DNA of 64,000 nucleotides from DAHUXN01 sp963811805 (GTDB lineage Bacteria > Acidobacteriota > Terriglobia > Acidiferrales > UBA7541). Every line of letters starts with the position of its first letter. The first letter of the stretch is position 1. The position numbers and the translations under genes were made by a program. Of this stretch, positions 45,301 to 52,662 are shown one piece after another. The DNA is taken from contig CAWESU010000001.1 of the NCBI GenBank assembly GCA_963811805.1, positions 558,001 to 622,000 of the forward strand, in the 5' to 3' direction. A model generated the notes under the pieces. It was not told where the DNA came from. It did no database searches and was given only the letters and a program-made list of their open reading frames with translations.

Positions 45301-45879
45301 TCATATGACTGGCACCGGAAACACTTCGATCATTTTGTTCAGGTCGAGCACCAGCGCCAGACGATCGTCATGGCGCAGCATGCCGCGGCAATGCGGAATC
45401 TCGCTCGGCATTTGGTCCAGTAGTGAATCATCCGCCGCCGTGTACGTCCCGATCACCTCGTCGGCCGCGATGCCCAGTCGCACGTTCGTCGCGCTGGCAT
45501 CGTCGCGCAGCGCCGCGACCACCACGTGTCGCGGCAGCAGCCCGGCCCGTCGCCCCTCGGTAAACGCAATGTCCACCAGCGGCACAATCGATCCGCGCAA
45601 ATTGAAAACGCCCATCAGGAACGACGGCGCCAGCGGCACTCGCGTCACCGGCGGCCAATCCACTACTTCCTCAATCGTCAGAACCGACAGGCAAAATCGC
45701 TCGCGCCCCGCGCGAAACACGCAGTACTGGCTTTCCGGCGTGCGCTCGCTCAGCGAATCCGCATCCAGCGCCTCGATCGTTTCCGCAAAATCGAGCAGCT
45801 CACTGTTGTCCGCTTCGATCGCCGCCAGGTCGGCCTCTGGCTCGAAGCCGCGCTCCGGTTTGTGCTCATCGAACATCAC
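45301..45879 (-). CDS. cheW: CheW-like adaptor (first cluster, receptor-proximal copy)
   Basis: A 192-aa CheW-domain protein with a 50-residue acidic N-terminal extension (EADLAAIEADNSELLDFAET). The domain itself (QYCVFRAGRERFCLSVLTIE, then FLMGVFNLRGSIVPLVDIAF) keeps the NLRG motif that contacts receptors. It is the best candidate for the main coupling protein of this cluster. It overlaps cheY by ATGA and lies 84 nt before the mcp. Confidence 0.9.
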   Translation of the reverse strand: MMFDEHKPERGFEPEADLAAIEADNSELLDFAETIEALDADSLSERTPESQYCVFRAGRERFCLSVLTIEEVVDWPPVTRVPLAPSFLMGVFNLRGSIVPLVDIAFTEGRRAGLLPRHVVVAALRDDASATNVRLGIAADEVIGTYTAADDSLLDQMPSEIPHCRGMLRHDDRLALVLDLNKMIEVFPVPVI

Positions 45880-46238
45880 GCAAATCTCCTCACCGTCTCC
45901 AAAAGCTCCTCGGGAGTGAAAGGCTTGCCGATGTAGGCGTCCGCGCCTTGCTGTTGGCCCCAGAATTTGTCGCTTGTCGAATTTTTCGAGCTCACTAGAA
46001 TCACCGGAATGCCGTCGTACAACGCGTTCCCTTTCAGGTCGCGGCAGATTTGGAAACCATTGCGCTCCGGCATCACCACATCCAACAAAATCACGCCGGG
46101 ATGCTCCGTCGTGATGGCTTCTTCGATTCGCAGCGGGTCACTCAGCCCGACGGACAAATATCCGCCCTGCTCGAGTATCCCCTGCATCATTTTCACCGCG
46201 GCCACCGAGTCATCGACCACAAGAACCTTTTTCAACAC
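45876..46238 (-). CDS. cheY: CheY-like response regulator (first cluster)
   Basis: A 120-aa single receiver domain: VLVVDDSVAAVKMMQ, phospho-acceptor in VILLDVVMPERNG, Thr/Ser switch in ILVSSKNST and Lys in YIGKPFTPEEL. It receives phosphate from CheA and acts on an unknown motility or signalling output. The N-terminus and length are standard for PilG/PilH/CheY-type proteins. Confidence 0.93.
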   Translation of the reverse strand: MLKKVLVVDDSVAAVKMMQGILEQGGYLSVGLSDPLRIEEAITTEHPGVILLDVVMPERNGFQICRDLKGNALYDGIPVILVSSKNSTSDKFWGQQQGADAYIGKPFTPEELLETVRRFA

Positions 46239-46278
46239 GCCGTCCTCCTACATCCAAAGCAGTAAGATCCCTCCGCGC

Positions 46279-47982
46279 TTACACCTGCGCTTCCTCGATC
46301 GTGGAAAGCAGCCGCCTTGCGCTGATGCCCAGATTAACCGCCGCTTCCGTGTTTTTCGTTCGCTGCGCCTGATCCACGCGCCCCTGCAGATACTTCATTT
46401 CCTCGCGGCCCAGCGCGATCGCGTCGTTGAGTTGCGTGCGGTCTCCGGACGCTTTCTGCTCTTCGCGCGCCAACGCCACCAGCGCGCGCGCTGCCACCGC
46501 ACGGCGCAGATCTTCCGAAAGCTGTCCGCCATCGCTGACGAATGCGTTCACTTCCCATGCCGAGAGCAAAATTCTCGCGGAGCCCAGCGTCACTGTGCTC
46601 ATCGAACGGCCCCGCGCTGGCGGCGCTTCGATTAGCTGCTCCCAGATTCCTTCCAGGCACTTTTCGAGAGTAGGCGAAAGCACGCTGCTCGATGGCGGCG
46701 CTGAGCGAGTCTCGGGAATCGCGGTCTGCTCGACGGGCGGCGCCGGAGGCTCTGTCGCTGCCGCAGGTGCAGGCCGCAAAGGCGACGCGAGCGGCGGCCT
46801 CGTTGCCGCGACCGGCGGTGCGCTGGGGTTCGCCGGCGCTACTGGTGCGGCCGGAGTTCGGATCGGCTGCTCCACGGCAGGCGCGCTTGCGTGAATTTCG
46901 GGTGCCGCCGCTGGACTCGGCTTGGGCAGCGTAACGACTCGCGGCTTCGGAGCCACTGGTGCCGGCGGCGCAGGCTGCCGCGCAGCAGCAGGCGGAACGG
47001 CTTTCGGTTTCTCTTGCGCAGGAATCGAACCAATCATAGGCACTCGGATTTCCGTCGGCGCAATCCCCAGCCCGCGCTCCACTGCGGCGCGTATCGCCAG
47101 CAGCTGCTCGAAAGTCCGGTTTGCGGATTCCGCCGCATAGTCGGCGGATATCGGCTGCCTCCACGACAGCGAAATCTCTCGCAAATGCGCCACGGGCTCC
47201 TGCTGCGTCAGTCCCGCGCCGCGGCAATCGACGGTGGAAATTCCGCGCCGCTCCAGCTCGGTCAGGCCCTCGCGAATGGCGCGCAGGTCCGCGTGCAACA
47301 GGCGGAAAAACGAACGCCGCACCAGAAAATTGAATCGTGTGAACGCCACCAACGCCGCTGGGTCGTAGAACATGAAGCCTGCTGCATCCTTCAATTCGCG
47401 CCCCTTTTCCAAGAGTTTCGCGGCGAACACTTCGTGTAGCCCTCTGCACTCTTTCATTGCGTCCAGTACTTGATCGAGCGGCCCGCACCATTCCAGTTCT
47501 GTCGGATCGGCGTCCGCCAGCACGCTCTGCAGCACCTGAGCCACGTCGGCCAGCGTGATTTCACAGGAATACAGGTCTTCCGGAGCGCACAGCGCGAAAT
47601 ACGTCGCCAGCAGCAGGTCGATGTTGTCGCGGTCAGTCGGAGTCTTTTCCGGGTGCCGCAGCAAGCGCAAAATCAGCGCGCGCAAGCTCTCCGGCTTCAC
47701 GTCTTTCAGGGAATGCAAGAGCTGCCGCAGCTGGTTGGTCCGGATCTGCGCGTCCATTTCGTCGAGCCACTGAGTCACCTGCTCGAAGAGATTCGTCGCT
47801 GGACACGCGGGCGGCAGGGTCGGATCGTGTACCGGAGGAATCGCCAGATTGAAATGCGTCGCCAGATAGAAATAGAGCGGATAGACGAGCCGTGCTTCGG
47901 CCCACGCCTCTGCGATCGCCGCCGCTTTCTGGCTCAGCGATACGGGCGAAGGCGGCACAGATTTTCCGGCGAGCTTGCTCAT
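46279..47982 (-). CDS. Large protein of unknown function heading the first chemosensory operon
   Basis: A 567-aa soluble-looking protein, no signal peptide or membrane segments. It has three parts. A helical N-terminal domain covers about 1-325 (AIAEAWAEARLVYPLYFYLA near the start, LRALILRLLRHPEKTPTDRD in the middle). A Pro/Ala-rich linker runs from about 330 to 440. A helical C-terminal domain of about 120 residues ends in AAVNLGISARRLLSTIEEAQ. I recognise no family. It lies 40 nt upstream of cheY and follows a candidate sigma-54 promoter, so it is probably a dedicated component or the first output of this chemosensory system. Confidence 0.75.
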   Translation of the reverse strand: MSKLAGKSVPPSPVSLSQKAAAIAEAWAEARLVYPLYFYLATHFNLAIPPVHDPTLPPACPATNLFEQVTQWLDEMDAQIRTNQLRQLLHSLKDVKPESLRALILRLLRHPEKTPTDRDNIDLLLATYFALCAPEDLYSCEITLADVAQVLQSVLADADPTELEWCGPLDQVLDAMKECRGLHEVFAAKLLEKGRELKDAAGFMFYDPAALVAFTRFNFLVRRSFFRLLHADLRAIREGLTELERRGISTVDCRGAGLTQQEPVAHLREISLSWRQPISADYAAESANRTFEQLLAIRAAVERGLGIAPTEIRVPMIGSIPAQEKPKAVPPAAARQPAPPAPVAPKPRVVTLPKPSPAAAPEIHASAPAVEQPIRTPAAPVAPANPSAPPVAATRPPLASPLRPAPAAATEPPAPPVEQTAIPETRSAPPSSSVLSPTLEKCLEGIWEQLIEAPPARGRSMSTVTLGSARILLSAWEVNAFVSDGGQLSEDLRRAVAARALVALAREEQKASGDRTQLNDAIALGREEMKYLQGRVDQAQRTKNTEAAVNLGISARRLLSTIEEAQV

Positions 47983-48051
47983 CGCAATTGGGGCCCTTTG
48001 CGCAAAGTCCTATCCAGCCGAAGTACACCCTCGGCTTGTTGAAGGGACGAA

Positions 48052-48067
48052 AGCACGCATGCGGCCA
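48052..48067 (-). promoter_or_regulatory. Candidate sigma-54 promoter for the first chemosensory operon
   Basis: On the minus strand TGGCCGCATGCGTGCT fits the -24/-12 frame. It has the essential GG and GC at the right distance, TGGC at -24 and TGCT at -12. The match to the full TGGCACG-N4-TTGC consensus is partial. It lies about 70 nt before the 567-aa protein gene and about 80 nt downstream of clustered GTCTCAC motifs. Confidence 0.5.
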
Positions 48068-48147
48068 AAGCGCGGCGCCAGCGAGCAAACTCAACTCATT
48101 GGAACTAGAGCAATTACGGAGGGCGCCGCGCGGAGATTTTCCCGGAT

Positions 48148-48207
48148 GTCTCACCCTGCGACGATTTTGTCTCACCGCCCGCCCCCTCGCGCGGGCCGTC
48201 GTGAGAC
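48148..48207. promoter_or_regulatory. Three GTCTCAC/GTGAGAC half-sites (putative enhancer, cluster 1)
   Basis: GTCTCAC occurs at 48148-48154 and 48169-48175, and its complement GTGAGAC at 48201-48207. They sit in the gap between the end of the NtrC-type regulator and the first chemosensory operon, 81-155 nt upstream of the candidate -24/-12 element. This is the usual distance of enhancer sites for sigma-54 activators. The same motif is clustered at 51926-52086. Confidence 0.5.
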
Positions 48208-48224
48208 AATTCTTCGAGAAAGTA

Positions 48225-49631
48225 CTACTGTTCCGGCGTCACTGCCGCCACGGCTTTCCGGGGCTGCCTTAGCGGAATTTGATACTGCTTCAGTTTGCGA
48301 TACAGCGTCGCCCGGCTGATTCCCAGCATTTTGCCGGCCAGTGCTTTGTCGCCGCCGGCTTGCTCGAAAACGCGGAGAATGGTAATGCGCTCCATGTCCG
48401 CCAGCGCCGTCGAAGCCAGCACGCGCGAATCTTCGCTCGTAAACTCCGCCTCTTCCGTGGCGCGAAGCGCCGGCGGCAGATCGTTCAGCCCAATCGACTG
48501 CCGGTCGCCCAGCGCTAGCGCGCGAGCGATGCAATTCTCCAGTTCGCGAATGTTGCCCGGCCAATCGTACTGGAGGAACGCTTTCATCACCGCGGAACTG
48601 ACCTGCACGTTCTCGCCCGCGGCGTGGCGCTCCAGGAAACATCGCACCAGCACCGGAATATCCGAACGCCGCTCGCGCAGCGCGGGCATGTGCACGATCA
48701 CCACGTTGAGCCGGAAGAACAAATCTTTTCGAAACGCGCCCGCGCGATACGCCGCTTCCAGGTCCCGATTGGTCGCCGCGATCACCCGCACGCCCACCGG
48801 TACTTTTTCGTTGCTGCCCACTGGCCGCACTTCCTTTTCTTGCAGCACGCGCAGCAGCTTGGCCTGCATTTCCAGCGGCAGTTCTCCAATTTCATCCAGA
48901 AATATCGTTCCGCCATTCGCCGCCTGGAACAGGCCCGCCTTTGATTTCACCGCTCCGGTGAACGCGCCCTTCTCGTGCCCGAAAAGCTCGCTTTCCATCA
49001 GCGTCGGCACCAGCGCTCCGCAATCTACGGCCACGAACGGCCTCTGCGCCAACGGTCCGCGAAAATGGATCGCCCGCGCCACCAGTTCTTTGCCAGTGCC
49101 GCTTTCGCCAACGATCAAAACAGGCGTCGGCGAATCTTTCAGCCGCCCGATCATGCGCAGTACGTCTTGGATTTTCGCCGATGTTCCGACAATTCCATCC
49201 AGGCGCGTTTCCGCATCCATGCGGTCACGCAGAAACTCGTTCTCCGCCACCAGCCGCACTTTTTCCGCCATGCGCTGCAGCAGCGAACGCATTTTCTCCA
49301 CGCGGAAAGGCTTCTCGATGTAATCGTACGCGCCCAGTTTCATCGCATCGACCGCTGACTCCACCGTGCCGTGTCCGGTCATGATCGCCACTTCCGTGGC
49401 CGGAAGCAGCTGCTTGATCTGTCGCAGCAGCTCCACGCCGCTCATCTGCGGCAATTTCAAATCCGCGATCACCACTTCCGGCAGCTGCGCTTCCGCCAGA
49501 GCCAGCGCCGCTTCCGCGTTTTCCGCTTCCGACACCGCGAAGCCCAGCCGCTCACCGATGGTCATGCAAAGCTTCCGTATCGAAGCCTCGTCGTCGACCA
49601 CCAAAAACCTTATGCGCAAATCGTTCGACAT
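48225..49631 (-). CDS. NtrC-family sigma-54-dependent response regulator
   Basis: A 468-aa regulator. The receiver is intact (FLVVDDEASIRKL, phospho-acceptor in VVIADLKLPQMSG, Lys in YIEKPFRV). The AAA+ domain has Walker A GESGTGKE, the sigma-54-contacting GAFTGA motif in GHEKGAFTGAVKSK, and Walker B TIFLDEIGELPL. The C-terminal Fis-type helix-turn-helix reads GGDKALAGKMLGISRATLYR. It is co-transcribed with the GAF-PAS kinase and lies between the two chemosensory operons. Both operons have matching promoter signatures, so it is the likely activator of both. Confidence 0.95.
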   Translation of the reverse strand: MSNDLRIRFLVVDDEASIRKLCMTIGERLGFAVSEAENAEAALALAEAQLPEVVIADLKLPQMSGVELLRQIKQLLPATEVAIMTGHGTVESAVDAMKLGAYDYIEKPFRVEKMRSLLQRMAEKVRLVAENEFLRDRMDAETRLDGIVGTSAKIQDVLRMIGRLKDSPTPVLIVGESGTGKELVARAIHFRGPLAQRPFVAVDCGALVPTLMESELFGHEKGAFTGAVKSKAGLFQAANGGTIFLDEIGELPLEMQAKLLRVLQEKEVRPVGSNEKVPVGVRVIAATNRDLEAAYRAGAFRKDLFFRLNVVIVHMPALRERRSDIPVLVRCFLERHAAGENVQVSSAVMKAFLQYDWPGNIRELENCIARALALGDRQSIGLNDLPPALRATEEAEFTSEDSRVLASTALADMERITILRVFEQAGGDKALAGKMLGISRATLYRKLKQYQIPLRQPRKAVAAVTPEQ

Positions 49632-49683
49632 GAACTCCTCTTCAACTTCCGAAATCCCCGCCGCCTTCGCGGACCGCCTGTTG

Positions 49684-51702
49684 CTAACGCATCGTGCCCG
49701 CCACCGAAGCCGTCTCCGCGGCTACCTTCGCCGCCGGAAGCTGCACAAAGAACGTGCATCCCGCTCCCTCGGTGTTGTTCTCGCAAATCACGTCGCCGCC
49801 GTGTTCCCTCACGATTCCGTAGCAAATGCTCAAGCCCAGCCCCGTTCCTTTGCCCACTTCTTTCGTTGTGTAAAACGGCTCAAAAATCCGCGCCGTATCG
49901 GAAATGCCCACGCCGTTGTCGCGCACCGCAATTTCCACCACGCCGTTGCGCTCTCGCGTCGCGATCTCGATTCTCCCCGCGCGTCGGGCCTCGCGCACCG
50001 CGTCGTAAGCGTTGTTCAGAATATTCAGAAACACCTGCTGCAGTTGGTGCGCGTCGCCGAAAACCTGCGGCACCGTTTTGCCGAATCGCTCGATCACTTC
50101 CACTCCGTCGCCCGCGGCGCCGTACGTCCGCAGTTGCAGCACTTGCCGCAACACGCCGTGAATGTCCAGCGCTTCGTGCTTCGCCGGCATCTGCCGCGCG
50201 AATCGCAGCAGGTTCTGCACAATTTCCTTGGTGCGCTCCGCTTCCTTCAGGACGATGCGCAGCTCCTCTTTCGCCGATTCCGGCACGCTCGTATTTTCCA
50301 GCAGTAGGTCCGAATACCCCACAATCGCCGCCAGCGGATTGTTGATTTCGTGCGCCACGCCGGAGACCAATTGCCCCACCGCGGCCATCTTTTCGCTGTG
50401 CCGCAGTTGCGCCTGCAAAACTGCCGCGTCCGTAATATCCGTTAGCACCACCACGATGCTGTTCACGTGCCCTTGCTCGTCGCGCATCGGGCTCAGGCTC
50501 ACCGAAAACTGCCCGGTGCTGCGATTCCCGCGCAGAACCGGCAGCTCCATGTTTTCCGAAGCCACTCCGCGCAGCGCGCTCTCAAAAGTCCGCTCGAATT
50601 GCCCGCGGCGATTTCGCGGAATGAATTCCGCAAACGCGCGCCCCAGCAAATCCTCTTTCGCATAGCCCGATTCGTAGCACCGCCGGTTCGCATAGCTGAC
50701 CAAACCCGCCGTATCGAGCACCACGATCATGCTCTGCGTGTTGTTCAGTATTTTCGTGTTGAAGTCGCGCTCGCGCTGCAGTTGCGTCTGGTACCGGCGC
50801 TGCTCGGTGATGTCCTTCAAGATATGAATCGTGCGCGAGCCCTCTTCGCCGGTGCCGATTCGCGACGTCGAAATCAAGAACGCTCGCGCTCCCGATATGA
50901 ACACCGATTCTTCCGCGCTCCCCTCCGATTCTCGGCAAAATGGACACGCCAGCGCGGGTGAATTCGCCGCGATGCCATGCAGCGCTCGCGTGCTTTTCCC
51001 AACCAGTTCGGAAGGCCGCGAACCCACCGCATCCGCAAGCGGACGATTCACCCGCAAAATCACATTCGCGGGATCGTGCACCACGATCAGGTCGCTGATC
51101 GCGTCGAAATCTTCCACCCATTGCCGTTTCGAATGTTCGATCCGCGAAAAAAGCCGCGAATTTTCCAGCGCCACGGAAGCGTGCCCGGCCAGCGCCTGCA
51201 CCAGATTCCGGTCCGCCTCCGACAATTCTTTCCCGCGATCCACCAGGCACAGCGCGCCCAGCAGGTCCCCTTCGGTCCCCGCCAGCCGCACAAAACAAAG
51301 ATCGTGCCATCCAAAGCTCCGCGCCACTTCCGCTCCCAACAGCGCCGCCGCGGAACCGAGCAGGATCGCTTCCTGATGCTCTTGCGCCAGCTTCGTGAAC
51401 GCGGCATTCAGGCTCGGCCAGTCCAGCTCGCGGCCCGGCCCGCGCAAATCATTCGCCAGCACCGTTTCCAGTTGTGCATCGCGCGTCAGCGCCAGGATCG
51501 CCGCTCGCGCTTCCAGAATTTCACCCGCGCGGCACGTGAACCGCCCAACGAACTCCGGCAGACGCAGCGAAGGTTTCAGCTCCAGCGCCAGGTTCATCAA
51601 ACTCCGTGCGCGCAGCTCCGCGGCATCCTCTGCAGTCGGTTGTCTGCGCTTGGACCGGCCGGCATTCGGCGCGGATGTATTCTTTTTCGCGCCCTTTTTC
51701 AT
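49684..51702 (-). CDS. Cytoplasmic GAF-PAS-PAS histidine kinase
   Basis: A 672-aa kinase without membrane segments. GAF (about 40-220), PAS1 (about 225-300, with a CPFC pair) and PAS2 (about 340-440: NTQSMIVVLDTAGLVSYANR) precede HisKA (VSGVAHEINNPLAAIVGYSD) and HATPase (FLNILNNAYDAV, DNGVGI, GTGLGLSICYGI). The start at 51702 (MKKGAKKNTS) is preferred over one at 51822 that adds basic junk-like residues. It is 52 nt upstream of the NtrC-type regulator, its probable partner. The CxxC pair in PAS1 could bind a metal or sense redox (inference). Confidence 0.9.
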   Translation of the reverse strand: MKKGAKKNTSAPNAGRSKRRQPTAEDAAELRARSLMNLALELKPSLRLPEFVGRFTCRAGEILEARAAILALTRDAQLETVLANDLRGPGRELDWPSLNAAFTKLAQEHQEAILLGSAAALLGAEVARSFGWHDLCFVRLAGTEGDLLGALCLVDRGKELSEADRNLVQALAGHASVALENSRLFSRIEHSKRQWVEDFDAISDLIVVHDPANVILRVNRPLADAVGSRPSELVGKSTRALHGIAANSPALACPFCRESEGSAEESVFISGARAFLISTSRIGTGEEGSRTIHILKDITEQRRYQTQLQRERDFNTKILNNTQSMIVVLDTAGLVSYANRRCYESGYAKEDLLGRAFAEFIPRNRRGQFERTFESALRGVASENMELPVLRGNRSTGQFSVSLSPMRDEQGHVNSIVVVLTDITDAAVLQAQLRHSEKMAAVGQLVSGVAHEINNPLAAIVGYSDLLLENTSVPESAKEELRIVLKEAERTKEIVQNLLRFARQMPAKHEALDIHGVLRQVLQLRTYGAAGDGVEVIERFGKTVPQVFGDAHQLQQVFLNILNNAYDAVREARRAGRIEIATRERNGVVEIAVRDNGVGISDTARIFEPFYTTKEVGKGTGLGLSICYGIVREHGGDVICENNTEGAGCTFFVQLPAAKVAAETASVAGTMR

Positions 51703-51925
51703 AGCGCCCACTCGGACTCCGTCTGCCAATGGCTCACGCCGGCGATTCGCAAAAAGCCTTCTGTGGTGTGGCAAAAAAGGATAGGACCTTGCGGCTCGCG
51801 ACGGCCCGTGGATATACACCACTGCGCAAGAGGGCGCCCGACTTTACATTCGCCCAAAGAGAGGGTTCTGGGTCGCGATCTTCCACGCATGGAGGTTACG
51901 GGGGCCCGCGCACCACCTGGAAATC

Positions 51926-52086
51926 TGAGAACATCTCAAAGGTAGCGTCCAATCTCATTTTGAGTCAAGGAGCAGCTCAAGCCCGGTTGCCGAACTGTGC
52001 ACCAGCCCGCGCCGCCACCATTTCTCACTGTGAGACGCCCCGGCACCCCGCCACGGGACCAATGAGACGCTCCCATCACCTCTCAC
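51926..52086. promoter_or_regulatory. Cluster of TCTCAC/GTGAGA inverted repeats (putative enhancer, cluster 2)
   Basis: TCTCAC-T-GTGAGA is a perfect dyad at 52023-52035. Related elements are TGAGA-ACA-TCTCA at 51926-51938, CTCA-TTT-TGAG at 51954-51964, ATGAGAC at 52062-52068 and CTCTCAC at 52080-52086. They lie about 100-260 nt upstream of the -24/-12 promoter of the second chemosensory operon. The shared half-site GTCTCAC also occurs three times upstream of the first operon. Confidence 0.55.
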
Positions 52087-52187
52087 GATCGGCAGTCTGC
52101 AGAGCGCTACTCCGTAAGCAAATGTTTGCATTAGACTTAGAGAAGAAACGACATACCTCTACAATCGTGCTACGGTAGTCCTAGGAC

Positions 52188-52203
52188 TGGTACACGCTTT
52201 GCA
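52188..52203 (+). promoter_or_regulatory. Sigma-54 (-24/-12) promoter of the second chemosensory operon
   Basis: TGGTACACGCTTTGCA matches TGGCACG-N4-TTGCA with two mismatches (C to T at the fourth base, G to A at the seventh). The GG and GC doublets are exactly spaced. The expected start site near 52215 would give a leader of about 30 nt that includes the AAGGAGA ribosome-binding site of the TonB-like gene. Confidence 0.7.
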
Positions 52204-52245
52204 TTCACGGATAACGGACATTCAGGCCCATCCAAGGAGAAGTCC

Positions 52246-52587
52246 GTGAACATGAAGAAGCTACTGGGTTTCAGCCTCGCCTTAATCGCAGCGGGACTCT
52301 TGCTCATGCCGCTTGGCTCCATCGCTCAGGATTCCGTCATCAAGCGCAAAGTCAGCCGCAAGGTCGTGCCGGATTATCCCAGCATCGCCCGCGAAATGAA
52401 CATCACCGGCAAAGTAAAGCTCGAAGCGATTGTCGAACCGGATGGCCACGTGAAGAGCACTCGTCCCGTGGGTGGCAGCCCTCTTTTGGTCGAGTCCGCT
52501 GAGAAGGCCCTTAAGAATTGGAAATTCGAGCCTGGACCAAAGGAAACAACTGAAGTCATCGAATTCGACTTCAACGGTCAGCAATAG
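52246..52587 (+). CDS. Short exported TonB C-terminal-domain protein
   Basis: A 113-aa protein. A signal-peptide-like N-terminus (about 1-27, LLGFSLALIAAGLLLMPLGS ending SIAQ) is followed by one TonB_C domain (about 38-110: VVPDYPSIAREMNITGKVKL, ALKNWKFEPG). There is no long Pro-rich periplasmic spacer, and the signal looks cleavable, so it may be a free periplasmic TonB_C protein rather than a classical energy transducer. The GTG at 52246 is 6 nt after AGGAG; the ATG at 52252 is the alternative. It heads the second chemosensory operon. Confidence 0.88.
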   Translation: MNMKKLLGFSLALIAAGLLLMPLGSIAQDSVIKRKVSRKVVPDYPSIAREMNITGKVKLEAIVEPDGHVKSTRPVGGSPLLVESAEKALKNWKFEPGPKETTEVIEFDFNGQQ

Positions 52588-52605
52588 ATATTCGTTTTTT
52601 CGGAA

Positions 52606-52619
52606 CGGCCTTCGGGCCG
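52606..52619 (+). other. UUCG-tetraloop hairpin between TonB-like gene and mcp
   Basis: CGGCC-TTCG-GGCCG forms a five-pair stem closed by a C(UUCG)G tetraloop, one of the most stable small RNA hairpins. It lies 19 nt after the TonB-like stop and 44 nt before the mcp start. No T-tract follows, so it is not a classical terminator. It could protect the upstream message from 3' decay or set the expression ratio of the two genes. Confidence 0.5.
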
Positions 52620-52662
52620 GCAAGTCTTGTGGCGCGCGCAGGGCGTGGGGAGGTGTTGCTCA

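Larger units (their letters stand above)
51703..52245. other. 543-bp divergent control region between kinase and TonB-like gene
   Basis: No gene is seen. The region holds a cluster of TCTCA/TGAGA half-sites (51926-52086) and a good -24/-12 promoter (52188-52203) on the plus strand. A weaker GG-N10-GC arrangement on the minus strand lies near 51823-51838, which could serve the kinase gene. The stretch 52087-52187 between the sites and the promoter shows nothing distinctive. Confidence 0.6.

Noticed and set aside
36300..46980. Pro/Ala-rich repeat-like DNA in the receiver-coiled-coil and 567-aa protein genes
   Set aside because: These are low-complexity linkers within coding sequence, not DNA repeats or CRISPR units; no CRISPR array was seen anywhere.
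51823..51838. Possible -24/-12 element on the minus strand for the kinase gene
   Set aside because: The GG-N10-GC spacing exists but the -24 box (CGGGCG) is poor, so it is not reported as a promoter.
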